From the NCBI GenBank assembly GCA_002482545.1, contig DLGF01000020.1, positions 149,848-213,847 of the forward strand: 64,000 nucleotides of DNA, read 5' to 3'. Origin of the DNA: Sporomusaceae bacterium UBA7701. Lineage in GTDB: Bacteria > Bacillota > Negativicutes > Sporomusales > UBA7701. The notes below the pieces were generated by a model. That model did not search any database. It was not told the origin of the DNA and saw only the letters and a program-made list of their open reading frames with translations. Within the stretch, counting starts at the first letter, position 1, and every line of letters begins with the position of its first letter. The position numbers and the translations under genes were made by a program. Below, piece after piece: positions 25,100 to 33,349 of the stretch.

Positions 25100-25177
25100 C
25101 GTGAAGTATGGGCTTAAAACTGCCTCTTGCGGGTATGAAGCAGCTGCGGGCTTTTTCCGTCGGCACCGGCTTCCGGC

Positions 25178-26239
25178 CTAAGGCCGGGAGGTCGGATCGG
25201 CAGGATCGGGTACGGGCTGACCGTTCAGCCACTTGCCTTTTTTAATGGGTTTTCCGTAAGTGTCAAACAAGATTCCCTCGCCGTGGGGCCGGCCCTCCAG
25301 GAAATCCCCCTGATACGTCGTTCCGTCCGGCCAGCGCATGGTGCCCTTGCCGGTCCTTTTGCCGGCATCAAAGTCTCCTTCATAAACCGAGCCGTCCGGC
25401 CAGCGGATCAGGCCCCGGCCCTGAAACTGGCCATCCTGGAAATCCCCTTCATAGACCGTTCCGTCGGTGAAATAGAGTATCCCTTGGCCGGAGCGCCGGC
25501 CGCCGGCGAAGTCGCCTTCATAGCTCACGCCGTCCGCCCAGCGCATTATTCCTTTGCCCCAGGCCTGTCCTTCGAAAAAATGGCCCTCATAACTGGAGCC
25601 GTCCGGATAGCGGATGACGCCGCTGCCGGTGCGCTTATCGCCGGCAAAGTCCCCTTCATAGACGATGCCGCTGGCCCAGTGCATGACGCCTCTGACCCGC
25701 AGGCCGTCCTTGAATATCCCCTCGAAGACGTCGCCGTTCGGCCATTTCAGCGTCCCCCGGCCTTGAAAAAGATTGTTGGCAAAACCGCCCTGGTAAACCG
25801 TTCCGTCGGCCAGGTGAAGCTGCCCGGTGCCGGAAAAGCGGCCGTTGGCGAATTCTCCTTCGTAGAGGGCGCCGGAGGCCTGGCGGTAGCTGCCCTTGCC
25901 CTGCATGACGCCGTCGGCGAAGTCCCCGTCGTATTGGTCGCCGTTAACCAGCCAAAGCGTGCCTTTTCCGGCAGCTTTTCCTCTGGTCATGTCGCCCTCG
26001 AAGGTTTCCATGAGCCGGTCGCCGGTAAACCATTTCAGAAGGCCGGCGCCGGAGGCATAGCCTTCCTGGTCGCGGCTGCCCGACCAGGAGGCGGTCTGCC
26101 CGGGGGCGGGGGCGGAATGCCATACCATAATCCGTTCTATGGTCAAAAACCAGTCTCCGGCAAAGGCCGTGCCGGTGAACAGCCCCAGACAGGCCGCAAC
26201 AACCAAGAGGACCTTCCACGGATTGCTTAGAGCGCGCAC
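25178..26239 (-). CDS. Secreted MORN-repeat protein
   Basis: 353 residues starting at a GTG (26239), 8 nt behind AGGAGG. Residues 1-29 are a signal peptide (KVLLVVAACLGLFTGTAFAG). After a 55-residue lead-in come about 11 consecutive 23-residue MORN units of pattern YEGDFxxGxxxGxGxxxxxDGxx up to the C-terminus, which ends in a Pro/Asp-rich tail. MORN arrays form elongated beta sheets that bind lipids, proteins or surfaces. The signal peptide puts this one outside the membrane, so an envelope-binding or scaffolding role is inferred. No enzyme domain is visible and no neighbour explains it. Confidence 0.85.
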   Translation of the reverse strand: MRALSNPWKVLLVVAACLGLFTGTAFAGDWFLTIERIMVWHSAPAPGQTASWSGSRDQEGYASGAGLLKWFTGDRLMETFEGDMTRGKAAGKGTLWLVNGDQYDGDFADGVMQGKGSYRQASGALYEGEFANGRFSGTGQLHLADGTVYQGGFANNLFQGRGTLKWPNGDVFEGIFKDGLRVRGVMHWASGIVYEGDFAGDKRTGSGVIRYPDGSSYEGHFFEGQAWGKGIMRWADGVSYEGDFAGGRRSGQGILYFTDGTVYEGDFQDGQFQGRGLIRWPDGSVYEGDFDAGKRTGKGTMRWPDGTTYQGDFLEGRPHGEGILFDTYGKPIKKGKWLNGQPVPDPADPTSRP

Positions 26240-26463
26240 TGACAAATCCTCCTCAGAATAAAATAAGGAATAAGAGCGGTGGAAATGAGTGAAAAAACAC
26301 GGCCTGGTTTGTTCAGCGCCGTGTTTTAGCATTGCAGCGAAAGGGACATTGTGAAATCCTGGCGGCTGGTGCTGGCGACCATTTTTGCGGTGCTTATTTC
26401 CCTATTTGACAACGAAGGCGAAAATCCTACCGGCAGGCTGCGGCTCTTTCTAAATTGCCTGCG

Positions 26464-26982
26464 TTACCGGGTGACGCCGAGAATTCTGGACAACTGGGTT
26501 TTCATAATTTTGCGGTATTCCTCCCCGGCCCGGGTGCTTTCAAGCTGCTTCGCTTCGGCCAGCTTCTGCGCGGCGGGCGCTTGGGGCGATTGCAGGTTTT
26601 TTTCGGTCAGGTACTGCGCTTGGGCCTGCAGGAAAGCCTTGGTGGACTGGTTCCAGGCCAGCAGTCTATCCGTCGTGCCGACAAACGTTTCATTTACTTT
26701 TCCCGATCGATTATTCGTCAGCGGGATTTCCTGACAGAGCGCTTTGAGCTCTTCCGCCGACCTGGCAATCCTGTCGGTTTCGCGAAGAAGTTCTTCCGGA
26801 TTTTGTTCTCCGGCTATCAGCCGGTCCTCGTCGCGGCCCAGAAGTTCCAGGGACCGGTACAGCGGCATCAACTGCTCCACGTATTGATAGCTCTGGTACC
26901 AGTAATAGATAAAATAAGCCGAGGACAAGACCGTGCCGATAATTACAAAAACCGCCAATTTTGTTTGCAGGCTGGATTGCAT
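26464..26982 (-). CDS. Unknown membrane-anchored protein with helical extracytoplasmic domain
   Basis: 172 residues, not recognised. One membrane segment at residues 8-28 (LAVFVIIGTVLSSAYFIYYWY) is followed by an almost entirely helical, charged domain rich in Leu, Glu and Gln (LYRSLELLGRDEDRLIAG, LLRETDRIARSAEELKALC). The helical part recalls the ligand-binding bundles of chemoreceptors or kinases, but no output domain follows. AGGAGG precedes the ATG at 26982. It is divergent from the membrane-anchored protein at 27187. Confidence 0.6.
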   Translation of the reverse strand: MQSSLQTKLAVFVIIGTVLSSAYFIYYWYQSYQYVEQLMPLYRSLELLGRDEDRLIAGEQNPEELLRETDRIARSAEELKALCQEIPLTNNRSGKVNETFVGTTDRLLAWNQSTKAFLQAQAQYLTEKNLQSPQAPAAQKLAEAKQLESTRAGEEYRKIMKTQLSRILGVTR

Positions 26983-27186
26983 GCTTACCTCCTCGTGTCG
27001 CTAGCGGGATGAATAGAACCCTGGAATGCAAAGTTCGATGAAAGCCGGGCCAAATCCTCTTTAGGCGATCCGCGGCTGTTTCGGCGCGCGGCTTTTGGGG
27101 AAAAACCGCCTGAATCTGCATACATATATAATATCTCCCGGAAGTTTCCTGCGGAAGGCTTAAAGAATCGGCAGAGAGGTGATGCG

Positions 27187-27807
27187 ATGCAGAATCAGAT
27201 GTTGAGTGGCGAAAGCTGCCTGACGTTGCGGGTATGCGCATATGCCTGCCTGGTTTTTCTGCTGATCGGTGCGGGCTTGGGGGCGTGGGGGATGCATTCC
27301 TGGCAGGTCAGCGATTTGCGTAAGGAACTGGCGGTACTCAATCTGCAACTCAAGCAGGAAAAAGAAAAACCCCCCGTTGTCCAGGAAAAAGTGCTTACCC
27401 GCACCGAAACCCAGCTGGCTTATGTTCCCAAGGAGACCATCAAATATGTCGATCCCCGAACCGGCCAGGAAGTGGAGCAAAAACTCGACGGCCAGTTCGA
27501 GATCGGCAGGACGGAGTTCAATTACACCGTGAACGGCCGGCCCGGCACGCTGGTGAAAGCCGACAACGAAAAATATGTGTTTGACAAAAACATGCTCAAA
27601 CTCACCCAGACCAGCACCGTCAAGCTCGACGTCGAGGTGCCGACGATCGACAGGACGAGACGGCACAGTATCGGAGCCTGGTACACCAACGAGGGCTGGC
27701 TGCTGAGCGCCGGCCACGCGCCCGGTCCGAACTTCGAAATAAAAGCGCTGCTGGCGGTGCCTGAGCCCAAAAAACTCTATGGAGGCGGCGTGGAATTCCG
27801 CTTTTGA
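27187..27807 (+). CDS. Unknown membrane-anchored protein
   Basis: 206 residues, not recognised. A membrane segment (about 15-36, CAYACLVFLLIGAGLGAWGM) is followed by a coiled coil (DLRKELAVLNLQLKQEKEK) and a beta-rich domain with RTETQLAYVPKETIKYVDPRTGQEVEQKLDGQF. The C-terminus GWLLSAGHAPGPNFEIKALLAVPEPKKLYGGGVEFRF resembles the end of small outer-surface or phage-helper proteins, without a firm match. AGAGAGGTG precedes the ATG at 27187. Confidence 0.6.
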   Translation: MQNQMLSGESCLTLRVCAYACLVFLLIGAGLGAWGMHSWQVSDLRKELAVLNLQLKQEKEKPPVVQEKVLTRTETQLAYVPKETIKYVDPRTGQEVEQKLDGQFEIGRTEFNYTVNGRPGTLVKADNEKYVFDKNMLKLTQTSTVKLDVEVPTIDRTRRHSIGAWYTNEGWLLSAGHAPGPNFEIKALLAVPEPKKLYGGGVEFRF

Positions 27808-27826
27808 GTGCAAAAATATTTTGCAC
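27808..27826. promoter_or_regulatory. 19-bp palindrome, candidate RocR-type activator site or terminator
   Basis: GTGCAAAAATATTTTGCAC is a perfect inverted repeat placed directly after the stop at 27807 and about 70 bp before the RocR-like gene. Sixteen of 19 bases match the palindrome at 30806-30824 between two sigma54 promoters. CTTTTTCTTTTTC follows, so it could also serve as a weak terminator of the upstream gene. Confidence 0.5.
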
Positions 27827-27893
27827 CTTTTTCTTTTTCTGGTAGGAATTTCCGGCCGGTCACCGAATATTAGGGCACTAGGGGGTGGGGCCG

Positions 27894-29309
27894 GTGCCTG
27901 GAGAGGAAACGCTAAGGGATTTGCTGCAGCTGAATATCGTAAAAAACATCTTCAACGCCCTGGAGGACGGCATTATCATTGTCGACCCCTCGTGCCGGGT
28001 GTTGTTTTACAACCAGGCGGTTTCACGGGCCGAGGGGCTTGATTCGACGGACGTCGTGGGCAAATCGCTGTTCGACGTGTTTCCCTCGCTGACGCCGGAG
28101 GACAGCACCCTCTATCAGGTGGCCCATAGCGGCACGCCCATCCAGGGGCGCTTCCAGCAATATTTCAATTACAAGGGCCGGCAGCTGAAGACCCTTAATA
28201 CGACTATTCCGATCCTGGAAAACGGCGCAATTATCGGCGCCCTCGAAGTATCCCGCGATATTTCGGTGGTTGTGGCGCTGACCGAGAAAGTGGCCGAACT
28301 GCGGGGAGCCCGCGGCGACCGGACGAAACCCGGCTCCGGGGTTCGCTACACCTTTGACCAGATTATCGGCGGCAGCAAAAAGATCCGGCATCTCAGCGAG
28401 CTGCTGGGACGGGTTTCCCGCACCTCTTCCTCGGTCTTTCTTTACGGCGAGACCGGGACCGGCAAGGAATTGTTCGCCCAGAGCATTCATAACGCCGGCC
28501 CGCGCAGGAACAAGCCCTTTGTGGCGCAAAACTGCGCTGCGCTCCCGGAAAGCATTCTGGAAGGCATTTTGTTCGGCACTACGAAAGGCAGCTTTACCGG
28601 AGCCCTGGATAAACCCGGCCTGTTTGAGCAGGCCCAGGGCGGCACCATTCTGCTGGATGAAATCAACAGCATGGGCGTGGCGCTTCAGGCCAAAATCCTG
28701 CGGGTCCTGCAGGAGGGGGTTGTCCGGCGGCTGGGCGGAGGAGAGGATATTGCCGTTGACGTCCGGATCATCGTCACCGCCAACGAGCGGCCGGAGGATT
28801 TGCTGCGGGCCGGAAAACTGCGGGAAGACTTGTATTACCGCCTGAACGTCATCTATGCCGAGATTCCTCCGCTGCGGGAACGGAGGGAGGATTTGGACGA
28901 ACTGACCGGTTTTTTCATCCGAAAATACAACCGGCGGTTTCAGAAGGACGTCTCGGGCGTCGACGCCGGCCTGGGCAGCCTGTTCCGGCAATACTCGTGG
29001 CCCGGCAATATCCGCGAACTGGAACACGTTATCGAAGCCCTCATGAATGTGGCCGATGAAGGACAGTTGACGGCGGAGCACCTCAGCTACCTTGGTTTCG
29101 GCGCTTTCAAGGATTTTCTGCAAACCATGGCTGAGCCGCAGCCCGGCGACCTGCGGGAGGATGTCCAGGAATATGAGAAAGTCATGATTGGCGATGTGCT
29201 TCGCCAGTGTGAAGGCAATGTTTCCCGCGCGGCCCGGAAGCTGGGCATGAAGCGGCAGGCCCTGCAGTACCGGCTGAGAAAGTACGGCATACGGCCCGAA
29301 CGGCAGTAA
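27894..29309 (+). CDS. RocR-like sigma54-dependent transcriptional activator
   Basis: About 471 residues. A PAS domain (about 15-120; ALEDGIIIVDPSCRVLFYNQAV) precedes an AAA+ domain with Walker A GETGTGKE, the sigma54-contact loop as GSFTGA, Walker B GGTILLDEIN and RELEH. A Fis-type helix-turn-helix follows (NVSRAARKLGMKRQALQYRL). The GTTKGSFTGALDKPGLFEQA region is characteristic of RocR-type activators of arginine catabolism. The start is taken as GTG 27894 behind AGGGGGTGGGG; GTG 27885 is possible. A RocB-like gene lies 1.7 kb downstream with sigma54 promoters and matching palindromes, so it is the probable target. Confidence 0.88.
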   Translation: MPGEETLRDLLQLNIVKNIFNALEDGIIIVDPSCRVLFYNQAVSRAEGLDSTDVVGKSLFDVFPSLTPEDSTLYQVAHSGTPIQGRFQQYFNYKGRQLKTLNTTIPILENGAIIGALEVSRDISVVVALTEKVAELRGARGDRTKPGSGVRYTFDQIIGGSKKIRHLSELLGRVSRTSSSVFLYGETGTGKELFAQSIHNAGPRRNKPFVAQNCAALPESILEGILFGTTKGSFTGALDKPGLFEQAQGGTILLDEINSMGVALQAKILRVLQEGVVRRLGGGEDIAVDVRIIVTANERPEDLLRAGKLREDLYYRLNVIYAEIPPLRERREDLDELTGFFIRKYNRRFQKDVSGVDAGLGSLFRQYSWPGNIRELEHVIEALMNVADEGQLTAEHLSYLGFGAFKDFLQTMAEPQPGDLREDVQEYEKVMIGDVLRQCEGNVSRAARKLGMKRQALQYRLRKYGIRPERQ

Positions 29310-29349
29310 TACGGCAGGGCGGCATCCGGTCTCCGGTTTTCTGCGAAGC

Positions 29350-29381
29350 AAACACCCCCGTGCGAGGCACGGGGGTGTTTG
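29350..29381. terminator. Terminator between convergent genes
   Basis: A perfect 14-bp stem: AAACACCCCCGTGC (29350-29363) pairs with GCACGGGGGTGTTT (29367-29380) around GAG. It is placed between the converging activator and P-loop genes and can serve both. Confidence 0.85.
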
Positions 29382-29394
29382 GGGTGGATGGGAC

Positions 29395-30708
29395 TTATTT
29401 GAATTTGACCAGAACGTCTTTCAGCGTCGGGTAGCCGATTTCCTGGAGGTCGTATTTGACCCGGACCATGGGTTTGTCGACCTTGAGCACCCGGGTCAGG
29501 TCGATGGGGGTGGCGGAGACAACGGCGTCGCATTCGGCGCGGCGGATGGTCTCCTCCATATCCCTGACTTGTTTCGCGCCATAGCCCATCGCCGGCAGGA
29601 TAACCGAAAGATGGGTGTATTTGTCATAGGTGGTCTTGATGGAGCCGACGGCGAAAGGTTTGGCCTCGACGATTTCGCCGACGCCGTATTTTTCAGCGGC
29701 CACAACCCCGGCGCCGTAGGTCATGTGCCCGTGGGTCAGAGTGGGGCCGTCCTCGATGACCAAAACGCGTTTGCCGATAATCGTCTCGGGGTTGCCGACG
29801 CTGACCGGCGAAGCGGCCTCGATGACTGTGGCGCGCGGATTGAACTTCTTGATGTTTTCCCGGACCGTCCGGATATTTTCGGCGCTGGCGGTTTCCATTT
29901 TATTTATGACGATGACGTCGGCCATCCGGAGATTGGTTTCGCCGGGGTGGAACTGGATCTCATGGCCCGGGCGGTGGGGATCGACAACGACGATGTTGAG
30001 ATCCGGCACGTAGAAGGAGAAGTCGTTGTTGCCGCCGTCCCACAGAATGACGTCGGCTTCCTGCTCGGCCTGGCGGATGATGGTTTCGTAGTCGACGCCG
30101 GCGTAGACCACGATGTTGTTGTCGATGTGCGGCTCATACTCTTCCCGCTCCTCAATGGTGCACTCATGGAGGTCGAGATCGGCGTAAGTGGCGAACCGCT
30201 GGCATTTTTGCCGGGCCAGGTCGCCATAAGGCATGGGGTGGCGGATGGCGACGACCTTCTTGCCCATTTCCTGCAGGGCCTTGGCGACCGCCCGCGTGGT
30301 CTGGCTTTTGCCGCAGCCGGTGCGGATGGCGCATACCGCTACGACCGGCTTGCTGCTCTTGATCATCGTATGTTTCGGTCCCACCAGGCGGTAGTCGGCG
30401 CCTGCAGCCAGGACGATGGACGCTTTGTGCATAACATCGACATGGGAAAGGTCGCTGTAAGCGAATACAACCTGATGAACGTCATGTTCCTTGATCAGTT
30501 CGGCCAGTCTGTCCTCCGACTCGATGGGGATGCCGTTCGGATAGAGATCTCCTGCCAGTTCGGCGGGATATTTGCGCCCGTCGATATCGGGGATTTGGGT
30601 GGCGGTGAAGGCGACCACCTGATAGCGGGGATTGCCGCGGAAGTAGGTGTTGAAGACATGAAAATCGCGGCCGGCCGCCCCCATGATCAGTACTCTTGTC
30701 TTGTCCAT
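29395..30708 (-). CDS. Cyclic 2,3-diphosphoglycerate synthetase-like P-loop protein (COG2403 type)
   Basis: 437 residues. An N-terminal Rossmann-like region (RVLIMGAAGRDFHVFNTYFRG) is followed by a P-loop (CAIRTGCGKSQTTRAVAKAL near residue 145), then VILWDGGNNDFSFYVPDLNIVVVDPHRPGHE and VIVINKMETA. This order is typical of the cDPG-synthetase-like GTPase family. In methanogens the family makes cyclic diphosphoglycerate; in Firmicutes it often sits in arginine/ornithine or purine-degradation loci and its reaction is not established. AGGAGG lies before the ATG at 30708. It is divergent from the RocB-like gene, each with a sigma54 promoter. Confidence 0.82.
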   Translation of the reverse strand: MDKTRVLIMGAAGRDFHVFNTYFRGNPRYQVVAFTATQIPDIDGRKYPAELAGDLYPNGIPIESEDRLAELIKEHDVHQVVFAYSDLSHVDVMHKASIVLAAGADYRLVGPKHTMIKSSKPVVAVCAIRTGCGKSQTTRAVAKALQEMGKKVVAIRHPMPYGDLARQKCQRFATYADLDLHECTIEEREEYEPHIDNNIVVYAGVDYETIIRQAEQEADVILWDGGNNDFSFYVPDLNIVVVDPHRPGHEIQFHPGETNLRMADVIVINKMETASAENIRTVRENIKKFNPRATVIEAASPVSVGNPETIIGKRVLVIEDGPTLTHGHMTYGAGVVAAEKYGVGEIVEAKPFAVGSIKTTYDKYTHLSVILPAMGYGAKQVRDMEETIRRAECDAVVSATPIDLTRVLKVDKPMVRVKYDLQEIGYPTLKDVLVKFK

Positions 30709-30760
30709 GCTCAGGTCCTCCTTTATTGGCTTGCCAGATTGTAACACCGGATACCGTAAG

Positions 30761-30776
30761 TGCAAAAACCGTGCCA
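30761..30776 (-). promoter_or_regulatory. Sigma54 promoter of the cDPG-synthetase-like gene
   Basis: The minus strand reads TGGCACGGTTTTTGCA, a near-consensus -24/-12 element with GG and GC 12 nt apart. It lies about 55 nt before the ATG at 30708. Confidence 0.8.
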
Positions 30777-30805
30777 GGCCGATGAATCAGTGAAATCAAG
30801 GGATG

Positions 30806-30824
30806 GTGCAAAGAAATCTTGCAC
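30806..30824. promoter_or_regulatory. Palindrome between divergent sigma54 promoters, candidate RocR-type site
   Basis: GTGCAAAGAAATCTTGCAC has matching GTGCAA/TTGCAC arms and shares 16 of 19 bases with the palindrome ahead of the RocR-like gene. A degenerate copy beginning GTGCAAGATATC lies at 30847. Activators of this family bind palindromic enhancer sites, so one site could serve both promoters. Confidence 0.55.
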
Positions 30825-30918
30825 TTTGGCGCAAAAAACGGCCGGGGTGCAAGATATCATTTTGGCCCGGGCGGCCTGACGCTGCGGGTTTTCGGGCGGA
30901 GTTCCGGCACTTGGGGCG

Positions 30919-30935
30919 TTGGCGTAAAACTTGCA
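30919..30935 (+). promoter_or_regulatory. Sigma54 promoter of the RocB-like gene
   Basis: TTGGCGTAAAACTTGCA, with GG at 30921-30922 and GC at 30933-30934, 12 nt apart, 45 bp before the start codon. Confidence 0.78.
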
Positions 30936-30979
30936 TTGCAATATCGATAACAGTTACAGAAGAAAAATGAGGTGATGGT

Positions 30980-32635
30980 TTGAACAGCATTGGCGAAAAA
31001 ATACTCCGGCTCGCCGTGGAGTTGACCCAGGTCCGCAGCGTAGTGGGAACCGCCGGCGAGGTAACCGTGGCCGAACATATTCACGCCCATCTGGCGAAAC
31101 TGCCCTATTTCCGGAACCATCCCGAAGATTTACGGTTTCAGCCCATTCCCGGCGATCCCCTGGGACGCAAAAATGTCCTGGCACTCATCCGCGGCCGGAA
31201 AAGCAATCCCAAGCGGGCCGTATTATGCCTGGGGCACATCGACACCGTGGGGATCCAGGATTTCGCGGAACTCCAGCCGGAAGCCACCCAGCCGGACCAA
31301 TTAAAGCAAAAGCTGGCCGCCGCCGTCAAATTCTGCGACGAAACAGCGGCGGAGATCGCCTCCGACAACTGGGTGCTGGGACGCGGGATCTTCGATATGA
31401 AGACAGGGGTCGCCGCCCTCATGGTCATGCTGGAACTCTTGTCAGGACAGACCGAAGACTTGGCCGGCAATCTGGTGTTCGCCGGAGTGCCGGATGAGGA
31501 AGGCCAGTCGGCCGGCATGCTGGCAGCCGTCGCCGCGGTCGAGGCGCTGGCGGTGGAAGAGGGGTGGGATTTCGCCGCCGCGGTGGATACCGATTATATG
31601 ACCACCCGGTACCCGGGCGACGACCACAAATACGTCTATATCGGCTCGGTGGGAAAACTGCTGCCCTGCTTTTACCTATACGGCGAGGAAACCCACGTCG
31701 GAGAGGCCTTCAACGGGCTGGACGCCAACCTTCTGGCTTCGGAAGTTCTCTATCAGATGGACCTCAGCACCGACTTGTGCGATGTCGCCGAAGGCGAGGT
31801 CACCCAGCCTCCGGTCAGCCTCCACCAGCGGGACCTCAAGGCCGAATATTCGGTGCAAACAGCCAATGCGGTGAGCATCTACTTCAACTACGCCACCCAT
31901 TCCAGCCAGCCGGACGAAGTGCTGGCAAAGTGCAAGGCCAAGGCCGCGGAATCCTTTGCCAGCGTAATTAAGCGCCTGAATGAGGAATACGAGAAATACT
32001 GCAGGCTGAGCCATATTCCCCATCAGCCGCTGCCCTGGCAGGTTCAGGTGCTGACTTACGAGGAACTGTACAATAACGTCAAGGCGGAAATGGGCGACGA
32101 AATCGACGGGATCATCGAAGAACTGGCCGCCGGCCTGAAGGCGCAGAAGGTCGACGACCGGGAGTTCTCGCTGGCCGTTGTCCATGAGGTTCATAAATAC
32201 TACTCGGATCAGAACTCCAAGATCATCGTTTATTTTGCGCCGCCCTACTATCCCCACATCTATGTCAAAGGCGAGGACGCCAAGGAAAAGCGGCTGCTCG
32301 ACGTGGTCAACGGGGCGGTGGAAGAGGCCGGTGAGCGTTATGACTATAAAATCGTCACCCGGAAATTCTATCCTTATATCTCCGATCTCAGCTATTGCCG
32401 CATCGCCAGGGAGGATGAAACCATCGCCCGGCTGGTGAACAACATGCCGGCCTGGTCGCGGACCTACGCCCTGCCGGTTGAAGCCATCCGCCGGATCGGC
32501 ATGCCGGTTGTCAACATCGGCCCCTTCGGCAAGGACGCCCATAAACTGTCCGAGCGGGTATCCAAGGACTATTCCTTTGACGCCATGCCCTTCATCCTGG
32601 AAAAAACCCTGCGCGGTCTCCTGGCCGGCGAATAA
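30980..32635 (+). CDS. RocB-like M20-family peptidase (arginine utilisation)
   Basis: 551 residues, much longer than ordinary M20 peptidases and close to RocB in length and order. The metal ligands are in LCLGHIDTVGI (His and Asp), GRGIFDMKTGVAAL (Asp) and VPDEEGQSAG (Glu pair). The second half adds the RocB-specific region with YFAPPYYPHIYVKG and FYPYISDLSYCRI. RocB belongs to the arginine catabolic regulon of Bacillus, although its substrate is not established. TTG at 30980 with GAGGTGA upstream. The sigma54 promoter and nearby RocR-like activator fit that regulon. Confidence 0.85.
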   Translation: MNSIGEKILRLAVELTQVRSVVGTAGEVTVAEHIHAHLAKLPYFRNHPEDLRFQPIPGDPLGRKNVLALIRGRKSNPKRAVLCLGHIDTVGIQDFAELQPEATQPDQLKQKLAAAVKFCDETAAEIASDNWVLGRGIFDMKTGVAALMVMLELLSGQTEDLAGNLVFAGVPDEEGQSAGMLAAVAAVEALAVEEGWDFAAAVDTDYMTTRYPGDDHKYVYIGSVGKLLPCFYLYGEETHVGEAFNGLDANLLASEVLYQMDLSTDLCDVAEGEVTQPPVSLHQRDLKAEYSVQTANAVSIYFNYATHSSQPDEVLAKCKAKAAESFASVIKRLNEEYEKYCRLSHIPHQPLPWQVQVLTYEELYNNVKAEMGDEIDGIIEELAAGLKAQKVDDREFSLAVVHEVHKYYSDQNSKIIVYFAPPYYPHIYVKGEDAKEKRLLDVVNGAVEEAGERYDYKIVTRKFYPYISDLSYCRIAREDETIARLVNNMPAWSRTYALPVEAIRRIGMPVVNIGPFGKDAHKLSERVSKDYSFDAMPFILEKTLRGLLAGE

Positions 32636-32645
32636 AATCCGCAAT

Positions 32646-32681
32646 AAAAGCGGCCCGTCAAATGAACGGGCCGCTTTTTTG
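32646..32681 (+). terminator. Terminator after the RocB-like gene
   Basis: AAAAGCGGCCCGT (32646-32658) pairs with ACGGGCCGCTTTT (32666-32678), followed by further T residues. Confidence 0.85.
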
Positions 32682-32749
32682 CAGTAGCCGGGAGAGGCTG
32701 AAGCTGCGGTAGCGGGTATCTTTTATGCAGGATGCGTCCTGGCGCGATT

Positions 32750-33142
32750 CTAATACCGATAATGTTGATGATCCTCTTCTTCGCATTCATTGTCCGGCGA
32801 AGTGTCCACGACACTGCTGAAGGTGTGGCAGTGGCCCAAATCGCGGCTGGTTTCCCCGTTATAGAAGTGAGTGTGTTCGCCGTCGGGAGTCTCAAGGGCC
32901 GGCCCGGTCAGGACATTGACCTCATGCCAGTGAGTTTCGCCGTTTTTGGGGTCAAATGAGGTACGAATCCATATCCGATGTACGTGCGTGTCGCGCTTGC
33001 GCATCGCCGGTCCGGTTGTGCCGGTGAGCATATGTTGGTGGTCGTGGGCCACGTTCGCCATGGTGATAAGGGTGTGGATATGGTTTAGAACATCGCGGCG
33101 GCGTTCTTCCGGGGCATGACTGGGCTTGCGGTTATCATCCAT
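32750..33142 (-). CDS. YmaF-family histidine-rich protein
   Basis: 130 residues with many histidines in spaced pairs: HIHTLITMANVAHDHQHMLTG, RDTHVHRIWIRTSF, GETHWHEVNV, GEHTHFYNG and DLGHCHTF. This matches the small YmaF family of Firmicutes. The repeated HxH strands suggest metal binding on a beta scaffold; no function is known. GGAGGTGATAG precedes the ATG at 33142, and the gene is divergent from the amidase at 33350. Confidence 0.75.
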   Translation of the reverse strand: MDDNRKPSHAPEERRRDVLNHIHTLITMANVAHDHQHMLTGTTGPAMRKRDTHVHRIWIRTSFDPKNGETHWHEVNVLTGPALETPDGEHTHFYNGETSRDLGHCHTFSSVVDTSPDNECEEEDHQHYRY

Positions 33143-33349
33143 TTGCTATCACCTCCTCCACTCCATGATATGGAAACGGACAGCCGGAGGTGACAACTTC
33201 CGCGCGAAAATAGGCGTTTGCCGGAAAGTGGCGGAACGAGATCTCAAGAGGGGAAGGAACGGAACTTCCGGCATACAATAAGTTAAATATGGAAAGCGGG
33301 CCGGGAAGCCTGCGGGCCGATTCCGGCAAAGGAGGAGGAGGAGAAAACA

